The notes: generated by a model from the letters alone, not told the origin. 6,780 nucleotides of DNA from Dehalococcoidia bacterium (GCA_023228765.1 JALOAM010000162.1:1-6780), one strand, 5' to 3'. Counted from the stretch's first letter, positions 1-5,486 are shown. Made by a program: numbers and translations.

Positions 1-373
1 CGTCGCGTACTGGCTCGGCTTCGGCGACAGCATCGCCATCGCCTGTGCGGTCATCGCCGTCCTCGGACATGACTACTCGATCTTCCTCCGCTTCCACGGC
101 GGCAACGGCACGGCCGCGATGGTCGGTGCGTTCTTCGCGCTCGTGCCCCAGGCCACGCTGGTCGCCTCCGGCGTCGCGGTCGCCACCACGTTCGCGCTTC
201 ACTCGAAGCGTCGAGGTGGCATCGTCGGGCTGCTGATGGTGCCGGCCCTCGCGGTGTGGTTCGGCTACCCGGACACGCGAGTCGCCGGGGTGGCCCTGCT
301 GCTCACCGTCGTGGCGCTGAAGATCATCCGGTTCGAGGGCTTCAGCCCGGCCCGCAGCAGGCCTCCGCGGTAG
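1..373 (+). CDS. PlsY-like glycerol-3-phosphate acyltransferase, C-terminal part (5' end outside window)
   Basis: The reading frame is open from base 2 to the TAG at 371-373, giving 123 residues with no start in the window. The best landmark is GHDYSIFLRFHGGNG (fragment residues 22-36), which resembles the GH-x-F-x-F-x-GGKG signature (motif 2) of PlsY, the membrane enzyme that moves an acyl group from acyl-phosphate to glycerol-3-phosphate to start phospholipid synthesis. Hydrophobic stretches around residues 11-21, 39-65, 73-88 and 93-109 fit a polytopic inner-membrane protein. Two things are odd: the usual Lys of GGKG is Asn, and the C-terminus reads KIIRFEGFSP where PlsY normally has an RHxxN motif. 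It may therefore be a divergent paralogue rather than the housekeeping enzyme. The next gene begins 1 nt after the stop, so the two are probably translationally coupled. The family call is moderate; the function is inferred. Confidence 0.62.
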   Translation, partial: VAYWLGFGDSIAIACAVIAVLGHDYSIFLRFHGGNGTAAMVGAFFALVPQATLVASGVAVATTFALHSKRRGGIVGLLMVPALAVWFGYPDTRVAGVALLLTVVALKIIRFEGFSPARSRPPR

Positions 374-374
374 C

Positions 375-1259
375 ATGCCGACCGACGAGACCACCTTCGA
401 GGACACACTGGACGCGTTCCGCTCGGTCACCTCCGGCCCCGCCGAGGAGGTGCCGCTGGCGCGGGCCGCCCTCGTCGCGGCGCGTGCCGAGTACCCCGAC
501 CTCGACATCGACTCCTACGAGCGGCGTCTCCAGGACATCGCGGAGACGCTGGAGCAGCAGCTCGCCCGCTCCAACGTCCGGGACAACGCCCGCCGCACGA
601 TCATGACCGTGAACCAGCTCCTCTATCGAGAGCTCGGCTTCCGCGGGAACAGCGAGCACTACGAGGATCCGCGCAACCTCTACCTGAACTACGTCCTCAC
701 GGAGCGCCGAGGCATCCCGGTGAGCCTCGCGATCGTCTACTCGGAGGTCTGCCAGCGCGTCGGCCTGGACGTGAAGGCCGTCGGCCTCCCGGGCCACGTG
801 ATCTGCCGCTACCGCCCGGACGACGCGGAGACGGAGGAGGACGAACTCCTCCTGGACGTGTTCGGCCTCGGACGGTTGCTCACGCGAGGCGACTGCCAGT
901 CGCTGGTGCGCAACATCTTCGGGTCCCGCATCGCCTTCAAGGACTACTACCTCGCCAGCCTGCAGCCCCGCCAGGTGCTGCAGCGCCTGCTCCACAACCT
1001 GAAGGCGGGCTACCTGCAGCGTGGCGAGGAAGACCGGGCCGGGCGGATGATCGACCTGTTGCTCGTCCTGTTCCCGTGGGACCTGGACGAGATCCGTGAC
1101 CGAGGCATGCTTCGCGAACGGCTCGGCAACTCCGCCGCCGCCCTGGACGACCTCGAGCAGTACGTGCAGTACCGCCCCGGTGCGCGGGACATCCAGCTCG
1201 TCTCCGAGACCGTGAAGTCGCTCCGCCGGCACGTGCAGGACCCCGGCGGCGAGGGGTAG
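375..1259 (+). CDS. SirB1 / transglutaminase-like superfamily protein with TPR-like C-terminus
   Basis: This 294-residue soluble protein matches the SirB1-type transglutaminase-like family (Transglut_core2). Around residues 76-145 it has the family pattern: MTVNQLLYRELGF, then LNYVLTERRGIPVSL, then VGLPGHVICRY. A Cys (126, in SEVCQRVGL), a His (141, in LPGHV) and an Asp (161, in LLLDVFGLG) sit in the order of a papain/transglutaminase-like triad. Many SirB1 relatives lack the Cys, so catalysis is possible but unproven. Residues about 195-285 are helical and TPR-like (LKAGYLQRGEEDRAGRMIDLLLVLFP, then RGMLRERLGNSAAALDDLEQYV), as is usual for the family. No signal peptide or membrane segment is visible. 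The ATG at 375 lies 1 nt after the upstream stop and lacks a strong Shine-Dalgarno sequence, which suggests coupled translation. The cellular role of this family is poorly defined, and no substrate can be named from the sequence. Confidence 0.88.
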   Translation: MPTDETTFEDTLDAFRSVTSGPAEEVPLARAALVAARAEYPDLDIDSYERRLQDIAETLEQQLARSNVRDNARRTIMTVNQLLYRELGFRGNSEHYEDPRNLYLNYVLTERRGIPVSLAIVYSEVCQRVGLDVKAVGLPGHVICRYRPDDAETEEDELLLDVFGLGRLLTRGDCQSLVRNIFGSRIAFKDYYLASLQPRQVLQRLLHNLKAGYLQRGEEDRAGRMIDLLLVLFPWDLDEIRDRGMLRERLGNSAAALDDLEQYVQYRPGARDIQLVSETVKSLRRHVQDPGGEG

Positions 1260-1279
1260 CGGGCACCCTCGGGCGGGTC

Positions 1280-1299
1280 GGTCGCCTCGACGGGCGACC
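1280..1299. terminator. Possible terminator hairpin between convergent genes
   Basis: GGTCGCC (1280-1286) and GGCGACC (1293-1299) form a perfect 7-bp stem with a 6-nt loop. It lies 20 bp after the stop of the transglutaminase-like gene and 29 bp beyond the stop of the opposing minus-strand gene. GGGTCG (1275-1280) can pair alternatively with CGACCC (1295-1300). No T-run follows on either strand, so intrinsic termination is uncertain; position between converging genes is the main support. Confidence 0.35.
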
Positions 1300-1328
1300 C
1301 CGGGGAGCCGGGCGAGCTCAGGCGAAGC

Positions 1329-1646
1329 CTAGGAGGGGCGGACGGAGCGGGGCGAGCCGGCCATCTGGCGGAACTCGTCCTCCCAGTGCAGGATCTCGCG
1401 GATGATGAACTCGGACACCGCGCCGCTCTGTGTCGGGACGTCCGGGTCTTCTTCGAAGACCTCCATGATGCGCTTGGACATCGTGCCGTGGTCCATTAGG
1501 GGGTCGTCGGACTCCTCGCGGATCCGCTCCTCGGTCTGGATCACCAGGTCGCAGAGCTCGGACGGGATGAACCCGCCAAGTTCCTCCGTGACCATCTCCG
1601 CGATCCAGTCAGCGCCTTCCTCGAGGGTCTTGCGGTCCAGCGACAT
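1329..1646 (-). CDS. Hypothetical acidic 105-residue protein
   Basis: I do not recognise this family. The frame encodes 105 residues, ending in TAG at 1331-1329. The start at 1646 (MSLDRKTLEEG) is chosen because GAGAGG lies 6 nt upstream (minus strand, 1658-1653), which is ideal spacing. An upstream in-frame ATG at 1736 would add 30 residues of low-quality sequence running through two RNA hairpins, so it is unlikely. The protein is rich in Glu/Asp and looks mostly helical: EEGADWIAEMVTEELGG near the N-terminus, FIPSELCDLVIQTEERIREE in the middle, and VSEFIIREILHWEDEFRQM near the end, with a basic Arg/Ser/Pro tail. It has one Cys (32), no signal peptide, no membrane segment and no obvious helix-turn-helix or metal site. 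Third-position G/C use fits a real gene. It lies 113 bp downstream of the oxidoreductase gene on the same strand, separated from it by two stem-loops. Confidence 0.75.
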   Translation of the reverse strand: MSLDRKTLEEGADWIAEMVTEELGGFIPSELCDLVIQTEERIREESDDPLMDHGTMSKRIMEVFEEDPDVPTQSGAVSEFIIREILHWEDEFRQMAGSPRSVRPS

Positions 1647-1652
1647 CTTCGG

Positions 1653-1663
1653 CCTCTCGCTCC
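1653..1663 (-). promoter_or_regulatory. Shine-Dalgarno region of the 105-residue gene, an 11-nt repeat of an upstream hairpin arm
   Basis: On the minus strand this reads GGAGCGAGAGG, with GAGAGG 6 nt before the ATG. The identical 11-mer occurs at 1747-1737, where it forms the 5' arm of the larger upstream stem-loop. The 3' arm of that hairpin (1723-1713) could therefore pair 9 bp with this ribosome-binding segment instead. Confidence 0.55.
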
Positions 1664-1678
1664 GTGCTCGGACTTCGG

Positions 1679-1704
1679 GCCCTCGACGACGGATCGCCGA
1701 GGGC
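1679..1704 (-). promoter_or_regulatory. Second stem-loop in the leader of the 105-residue gene
   Basis: On the minus strand GCCCTCG (1704-1698) pairs with CGAGGGC (1685-1679). A G-U pair, three more base pairs and a UCCG tetraloop follow, giving an 11-pair stem. On the plus strand the G-U position becomes an A-C mismatch, so the structure favours minus-strand RNA. It lies 15 nt upstream of the ribosome-binding segment. It has no U-tract and may be a leader element or half of a termination region. Confidence 0.45.
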
Positions 1705-1712
1705 ACTCGATC

Positions 1713-1745
1713 AGCGAGAGGGTACGCAACGCGCACCCTCTCGCT
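1713..1745 (-). terminator. Strong stem-loop downstream of the PPOX oxidoreductase gene
   Basis: On the minus strand AGCGAGAGGGT (1745-1735) pairs perfectly with ACCCTCTCGCT (1723-1713). Inside it are a G-U pair (1734/1724), three more G-C/C-G pairs and a GUU triloop, giving a 15-pair stem. The plus-strand copy would have an A-C mismatch instead of G-U. The hairpin begins 15 nt past the stop of the PPOX gene, as expected for a terminator, but no U-run follows. It could equally be a leader element for the downstream small gene. Confidence 0.6.
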
Positions 1746-1759
1746 CCACCCCCCGCGCG

Positions 1760-2164
1760 TTACGCGACCCAGGGGCCCATGCCCTTGACCGAGGTCACGT
1801 CCACGTCCACGCGGACGCGCTGCTCCTCCGGCTTGCGCCAGGGGTACTTGTCCTCACCGAGGTACTTCTTCGCGAGGCGGTCGATCTGATCGTCCGCGCC
1901 GTTCTCGGTGATGGTCGCGGTGCCCTCGAACACGGCGTACTCGCGAGGGTTCTCCGGGTTCTGGACGGAGACGACCACGCGCGGGTCGCGCTGGAGGTTG
2001 CGGGCCTTCTGGCGACCGGCGGTCGTGTTGAAGGAGACGGTGCCGTCGAGGGCCTCTACCCAGACGAGGGTGGCCTGTGGGGCGCCGTCGCGGTTAACCG
2101 TGACCACGGTGGCGTGCGCCTTCGGGTGGTTGAGGAGGTCGATGGCTGCGGGGGGCAGGGACAT
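1760..2164 (-). CDS. PPOX-class (pyridoxamine-phosphate oxidase-like) F420/flavin-dependent oxidoreductase
   Basis: This 134-residue protein is a complete single-domain split beta-barrel of the pyridoxamine 5'-phosphate oxidase-like superfamily. The order of motifs is typical: a short N-terminal helix (SLPPAAIDLLNH), strand HATVVTVNRDGAPQATLVWV, strand TVSFNTTAGRQKARNLQRDPRVVVSV with the Arg/Lys pattern that binds the cofactor phosphate (about residues 50-61), strand YAVFEGTATI, and a C-terminal strand QRVRVDVDVTSVKGMG. Length and motifs resemble the F420-associated group represented by mycobacterial Rv1155; members reduce small substrates in the cytoplasm with F420H2 or bind FMN. Cofactor and substrate cannot be fixed from sequence alone. 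The start at 2164 has GAAAGG just upstream. The gene is divergent from the exporter at 2438, sharing an operator-rich intergenic region, and is followed by a strong stem-loop. Confidence 0.88.
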   Translation of the reverse strand: MSLPPAAIDLLNHPKAHATVVTVNRDGAPQATLVWVEALDGTVSFNTTAGRQKARNLQRDPRVVVSVQNPENPREYAVFEGTATITENGADDQIDRLAKKYLGEDKYPWRKPEEQRVRVDVDVTSVKGMGPWVA

Positions 2165-2202
2165 GGTCGCCTTTCTGTATCGGTCGACGGTGGAGGGCGT
2201 CC

Positions 2203-2218
2203 TGTGACGGCCATCACA
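2203..2218. promoter_or_regulatory. CRP/FNR-superfamily-type operator dyad
   Basis: TGTGACGGCCATCACA has perfect half-sites TGTGA and TCACA separated by 6 bp, the classic recognition pattern of CRP and of actinobacterial GlxR. Its centre is about 46 bp upstream of the PPOX start codon and about 227 bp upstream of the exporter start. Close to the PPOX start it would be expected to repress that gene or sit in its core promoter. The site is seen directly; the regulator is inferred, since no regulator gene is in the window. Confidence 0.6.
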
Positions 2219-2221
2219 ATA

Positions 2222-2236
2222 CTAACGAATCGTAAG
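2222..2236. promoter_or_regulatory. 15-bp operator-like dyad A
   Basis: CTAACGAATCGTAAG pairs at 6 of 7 symmetric positions about a central A. It starts 4 bp from the CRP-like site. Its reverse complement matches dyad B at 2307-2321 at 11 of 15 positions, including TACGAT-x-CGT, which suggests a shared dimeric regulator. A weak minus-strand -10-like TAGTAT (2224-2219) overlaps its edge. Confidence 0.42.
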
Positions 2237-2284
2237 TGTATACGCCACGAACGATGGCTCGGTGGAACTTTTGTCACCCTTACG

Positions 2285-2314
2285 TTGACGAGAGAGTTTG
2301 AGCATGCATACGAT
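2285..2314 (+). promoter_or_regulatory. Candidate promoter for the MFS exporter
   Basis: TTGACG (2285-2290, 5 of 6 to the -35 consensus) and TACGAT (2309-2314, 4 of 6 to the -10 consensus) are separated by 18 bp. They lie in the A/T-richer part of the divergent region and point toward the exporter. The implied leader before the ATG at 2438 would be roughly 115 nt and holds a small hairpin, CTGCCC-GAG-GGGCAG (2358-2372). The -10 is covered by dyad B. Confidence 0.45.
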
Positions 2315-2321
2315 CCGTATG
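2307..2321. promoter_or_regulatory. 15-bp operator-like dyad B overlapping the exporter -10
   Basis: CATACG and CGTATG are perfect 6-bp arms around ATC. Allowing one mismatch, the arms extend to 9 bp over 2304-2324. The dyad covers the TACGAT -10 candidate, the usual position for a repressor such as a TetR-type protein. It resembles dyad A; the centres are 85 bp apart, about eight helical turns. Confidence 0.48.
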
Positions 2322-2437
2322 TATCTCGTACGTCATCGATGGGCTCGCACGTGCTGGCTGCCCGAGGGGCAGAAGCGCGCAAGAGGCCGCCTCCCCGGGC
2401 GATCAGCACTCACTTTCGAGTCGAACAGAGGCAGCAC

Positions 2438-3931
2438 ATGGCCGGTCCAGCGATGGGCGCGCCCGGACGACCGGGCGCTGGCGGCGCAGTCGGCGGACCC
2501 GGGGCGGGGGCGTCGCGTCCCTCCATGCGCAAGGCGCTGGAGGTGTTCCGCTATCGCCACTACCGCTTCCTCTGGGCCTCCTCCACCTTCTCGTTCACCG
2601 GTATGCAGATGCAGCAGGTGGCGCGTGCGCTGCTCGCGTGGCAGCTGACGGAGTCCTTCGCCGCCTCGGGCGCGATCGCGCTCTCCTTCGGCCTGCCGAT
2701 GCTGCTCTTCGCGCTCGTCGGGGGGTCGCTGGCGGACCGGATGGAGAAGCGCAACCTGACGCTGATGACGCAGGCCTCCACGGGCATCCTGGCGCTGATC
2801 ACCGCCATCATGGTTGCGACCGACACGATCACCTTCGAGCTGCTGTTCGTCATCGGCCTGGTGCAGGGCACGTTCTTCGCATTCGGCATGCCCGCGCGGA
2901 TGCCGCTGATGGCGGAGGTCGTTGGTCCCTCCAACGTGATGAGCGCCATCGCGATGTCGAACGCGGCGATGAACTTCACGCGCCTCTTCGGTCCCGCGAT
3001 CGCCGCCGTGCTGGTGGCGGTCTCCGGGATCGCGGCGGCCTACTTCGTGATGGCGTCGCTGTACGTGTTCTCCACGGCGCTGCTGCTGATGGTGCCCACG
3101 GGCCTCTCGCAGCTCGCGCGTCAGCAGCGCGAGGCCGCGGAGGGCGCCACCGGGGCACCGAGTGGCCCGCTGGGCGGGCGCCCGAAGGGCAGCATGTGGC
3201 GCGAGATCGGTGGCGGCCTCCGGTACGTCTGGACCACCCCGCGTCTGCGCCTGCTCATCGGGATGATGTTCATCATCACCCTGTTTGCGATGCCCTACAC
3301 GATCCTGCTCCCCGGGTACGTGCAGGAGGACCTCGGCCGGTCCGAGGCGTCCTACGGCTGGCTGCAGTCGATCTCTGGCGTCGGGGCGCTCGTCGCCTCG
3401 CTCGCGGTCGCGACGCTCACGGACTTCAACCGGAAGCCGCTGGTGCAATGGACGGCGGGCATCGTGTCCGGCATCGGCATGGCGCTGCTCGCGTGGCCGC
3501 TGGGCATGGGGTACGCGGGTGTCATCCTCGCGGTGATCGTCCTCGGCGCGGCGACCACCGCGTACCAGACGCTGAACAACACCATGGTGATGGGCGAGTC
3601 CGACCCCGAGTACTACGGGCGGGTGATGAGCATCAACATGCTCACCTTCTCCGTGATGCCGCTGATGTCGGCGCCCCTCGGCGTGCTGGCCGACCTCATC
3701 ACGGCGGAGGCCACGTTCGCCATCATGGGCGGCGTGATCGTGGTGATCATGACCCTGATCGGCCTCAGCAACCGCGACTACACCTTCCAGGTGGAAGCTC
3801 CGCGCGAGTACGAGCCGTCCCCGCGCCTCCCGGCTGCCGCGAGCGCCTCGTCCGAGGACTCCCCGGCCGCCGAGGCCCCCGCGCCGCAGCCGATGGGAGT
3901 CGGTGGCGGTGGAGGTGGCGGCGGGGCGTAG
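2438..3931 (+). CDS. MFS transporter, MFS_3 / EntS-like exporter family
   Basis: This 497-residue protein is a polytopic inner-membrane transporter of the major facilitator superfamily, probably a proton-driven exporter. After a Gly/Ala/Pro-rich N-terminus (1-29), the core begins MRKALEVFRYRHYRFLWASS, typical of MFS_3. Further family marks are the motif A loop GGSLADRMEKRN (95-106), AMNFTRLFGPAIAAVLV (177-193), a hydrophilic central loop (about 222-258) between the two six-helix halves, and YYGRVMSINMLTFSVMPLMSAPLGVLAD (392-419). I place about 12 membrane segments between residues 45 and 445. The tail is Ala/Pro/Ser-rich and ends in an eight-Gly run. The start at 2438 is preferred because AGAGG lies 6 nt upstream; Met30 (2525) is an alternative lacking a well-placed ribosome-binding site. 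The gene diverges from the oxidoreductase behind a likely repressible promoter. Substrate is unknown; siderophore or drug export is possible by family. Confidence 0.9.
   Translation: MAGPAMGAPGRPGAGGAVGGPGAGASRPSMRKALEVFRYRHYRFLWASSTFSFTGMQMQQVARALLAWQLTESFAASGAIALSFGLPMLLFALVGGSLADRMEKRNLTLMTQASTGILALITAIMVATDTITFELLFVIGLVQGTFFAFGMPARMPLMAEVVGPSNVMSAIAMSNAAMNFTRLFGPAIAAVLVAVSGIAAAYFVMASLYVFSTALLLMVPTGLSQLARQQREAAEGATGAPSGPLGGRPKGSMWREIGGGLRYVWTTPRLRLLIGMMFIITLFAMPYTILLPGYVQEDLGRSEASYGWLQSISGVGALVASLAVATLTDFNRKPLVQWTAGIVSGIGMALLAWPLGMGYAGVILAVIVLGAATTAYQTLNNTMVMGESDPEYYGRVMSINMLTFSVMPLMSAPLGVLADLITAEATFAIMGGVIVVIMTLIGLSNRDYTFQVEAPREYEPSPRLPAAASASSEDSPAAEAPAPQPMGVGGGGGGGGA
3901..3928 (+). repeat. 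Glycine-codon run at the exporter C-terminus
   Basis: A run of GGT/GGC/GGA/GGG codons encodes GGGGGGGG before the final Ala and stop. It is a simple GGN repeat at the DNA level and could vary in length by slippage. The encoded tail would be flexible and cytoplasmic. Confidence 0.6.
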
Positions 3932-3941
3932 ATCGCGCGGA

Positions 3942-3968
3942 GTCCGCACCGTCCGCACCGTCTGCGCT
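3942..3968 (+). repeat. Short 9-bp tandem repeat after the exporter gene
   Basis: GTCCGCACC occurs twice in tandem (3942-3950, 3951-3959), followed by a degenerate third unit GTCTGCGCT. It lies in the 150-bp gap between exporter and CoA transferase. I see no strong terminator in this gap, so readthrough from the exporter is possible. Confidence 0.4.
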
Positions 3969-4081
3969 GTCCTCGGGGTCTCGGTCCGCCTCGAAGGTGC
4001 TCCCGAGCCGAAGGATTCTTGCTTCCGGGCGTACCATCCGCGTACAACAAGCGTGGTTGGGCGGCGCATCCCGGAGGCCCC

Positions 4082-5437
4082 ATGGCCTGGAGAGACGACT
4101 ACCAGCAGAAGCTCATGTCCTTCACCGACGCGGCGGGTCTGATCCGCGCCGGGGACATCATCTACACACCGATCGGCGGCGACGCACGGTCGTTCATGCC
4201 CTCGGTCTTTGCGCGCATCGCTGACCTGGACTTCAAGGTCCGCGTGCGGGCCTGCGCGCCGCAGGGGCAGGACTGGTTCCTGCCGGAGTACTGGAACCTG
4301 CCGTTCGAGTTCTCCGTGGAGATCTTCGGCGGCAACCTCTCCCGTGCCGCCCTCGCCGCGAAGCGGGCGGACTTTTACCCGCAGCTGTTCTCCAACCAGT
4401 TCAACCTCTACGACTCGCGCGGTGACGACCAGGAGCCGATCGACGTCTTCATCACGCTGTGCACGCCACCGGACGACGAGGGCTATGTAACGTTCGGCGG
4501 CATGCCCTGGCACAAGGGCGACTTCACCCGCCGCGCAGACCGCACGATCCTCGAGGTCTCGCCGTGGCTGCCCAACGTCCGCACGACGGAGCGCGTCCAC
4601 GTCTCCGAGGTCGACGCGTTCGTCCTCACGGAGCTCGCGGAGCGCCCGGCGGTCGCGGTCACGGTGCCGCCACCGGAGACGGTGACCATCGCCGGCTTCG
4701 TGAACGAGATCCTGGAGGACGGCGATACCTGCCAGATCGGCGCGGGCCGCACAGCGACCCATCTCGTCCCTGCCGGTGCGTTCGAGGGCAAGAAGGACCT
4801 GGGCTGGCACTCCGAGATCACACCGCTCGGCGTGGTGCCGCTGATGATGGCCGGCGTCGTGAACAACTCGCGCAAGACCGTCGACCGAGGGCTGGGTGTG
4901 ACGACCACGGTCAGCCCCCGCAGTGACGAGGAGCACCACTGGCTGGAAACCTCCGGCCTCCTGGACACGCGGCCGGTGCGCGAGGTGAACTCCATCGTCA
5001 ACGTCGCGGCGCAGGAGCACATGTGCTCCATCAACAATGCGTTCGCCGTCGACATCACGGGGCAGATCTGCTCGGAGTCCCTCGGGACCACCGTCTACAA
5101 CGGGACGGGCGGCCAGCCGGAGTTCCACATCGGCGCGTTCATCGCCCCCGGCGGCAAGGCGATCACGGTGACGCCGTCGGCGGCCGCGGACGGCCTCGTC
5201 TCCCGCATCGTCCCGAGGATCGAAGACGGCCAGTTCGTGACCGTCACCCGCTCCTTCGCGGACTACGTGGTTACCGAGCACGGCATCGCCCGCCTGGCCG
5301 GCCGGAGCCAGCGGCAGCGCGCGGAGAACCTCATCGCCATCGCCCACCCGGACCACCGCGCGGAGCTCCGCCGGGCGAGGCAGATCCAGTTCTTCCCCAA
5401 CGTGGAGGTCGAAGTCGAAGCCGAGGCCGGGGACTAA
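4082..5437 (+). CDS. Acetyl-CoA hydrolase/transferase family protein (4-hydroxybutyrate CoA-transferase-like)
   Basis: This 451-residue cytoplasmic enzyme matches class I CoA transferases of the 4-hydroxybutyrate/butyrate:acetyl-CoA type, which move CoA between acids through a glutamyl-CoA thioester. The N-terminus (WRDDYQQKLMSFTDAAGLIRAGDII) is typical. The catalytic Glu is most likely Glu245 in LGWHSEITPLG, aligned with the GIHTE motif of the family. The C-terminal domain has QICSESLGTTVYNGTGGQPEF (328-348), the GGKA turn (357-360) and YVVTEHGIARLAGRSQRQRAENLI (395-418), all near-diagnostic. Length matches the family. The ATG at 4082 is preferred over 4019 because GGAGG (4073-4077) precedes it closely and the protein then aligns from its first residues. 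The stop codon lies in the loop of a terminator-like hairpin. The acid substrate is not fixed by sequence: a transferase on short-chain or hydroxy acids is likeliest, with hydrolase activity possible. Confidence 0.92.
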   Translation: MAWRDDYQQKLMSFTDAAGLIRAGDIIYTPIGGDARSFMPSVFARIADLDFKVRVRACAPQGQDWFLPEYWNLPFEFSVEIFGGNLSRAALAAKRADFYPQLFSNQFNLYDSRGDDQEPIDVFITLCTPPDDEGYVTFGGMPWHKGDFTRRADRTILEVSPWLPNVRTTERVHVSEVDAFVLTELAERPAVAVTVPPPETVTIAGFVNEILEDGDTCQIGAGRTATHLVPAGAFEGKKDLGWHSEITPLGVVPLMMAGVVNNSRKTVDRGLGVTTTVSPRSDEEHHWLETSGLLDTRPVREVNSIVNVAAQEHMCSINNAFAVDITGQICSESLGTTVYNGTGGQPEFHIGAFIAPGGKAITVTPSAAADGLVSRIVPRIEDGQFVTVTRSFADYVVTEHGIARLAGRSQRQRAENLIAIAHPDHRAELRRARQIQFFPNVEVEVEAEAGD

Positions 5438-5448
5438 CCCCGGCCTCG
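5422..5448. terminator. Bidirectional terminator-like hairpin with the CoA-transferase stop codon in its loop
   Basis: CGAGGCCGGGG (5422-5432) and CCCCGGCCTCG (5438-5448) form a perfect 11-bp stem around the loop ACTAA, whose last three bases are the TAA stop codon of the CoA transferase. It lies between two converging genes, 38 bp from the esterase stop, and could serve both transcripts. There is no T-run on either side, as is common in GC-rich genomes. Confidence 0.7.
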
Positions 5449-5486
5449 CTTCGCATCCTCGCCCGTCCCGTCGGAGGCTTCCTGAC

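Noticed and set aside
342..1232. A 296-codon minus-strand open frame antisense to the transglutaminase-like gene
   Set aside because: No family motif, Val/Arg/Asp-rich shadow composition, and full overlap with a confidently identified gene.
1647..1736. Longer start for the 105-residue protein at 1736
   Set aside because: It would translate through both stem-loops, adds low-quality residues and ignores the well-spaced GAGAGG before 1646.
2327..2341. Small palindromes CGTACG and CATCGATG downstream of dyad B
   Set aside because: Six to eight bp palindromes without spacing or similarity to the other dyads; too short to support as sites.
1664..2437. Upstream extension of the exporter frame to 1664, giving a 755-residue protein
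   Set aside because: The extension is antisense to the PPOX gene and runs through the operator region; a good ribosome-binding site and the natural family length place the start at 2438.
3971..4007. Possible terminator CTCGGG/CCCGAG after the exporter
   Set aside because: Only 6 bp with a 24-nt loop and no T-run; indistinguishable from chance in GC-rich sequence.
4019..4081. Earlier start for the CoA transferase at 4019, and a weak TTGCTT/TACAAC promoter at 4019-4048
   Set aside because: Family alignment begins at the 4082 Met, which has GGAGG upstream. The promoter match is too weak (3 of 6 and 4 of 6) to list.
2638..4224. A 528-codon plus-strand frame overlapping the exporter in another phase
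   Set aside because: Arg/His/Asp-rich nonsense crossing the exporter stop and the start of the next gene; no ribosome-binding site and no motif.
2333..5356. A 1007-codon open frame on the minus strand, antisense to the exporter and CoA transferase
   Set aside because: Its composition is dominated by Arg/His/Asp/Gly, it has no recognisable domain, and it overlaps two genes with clear family motifs. It is the expected stop-free antisense frame of GC-rich coding DNA.
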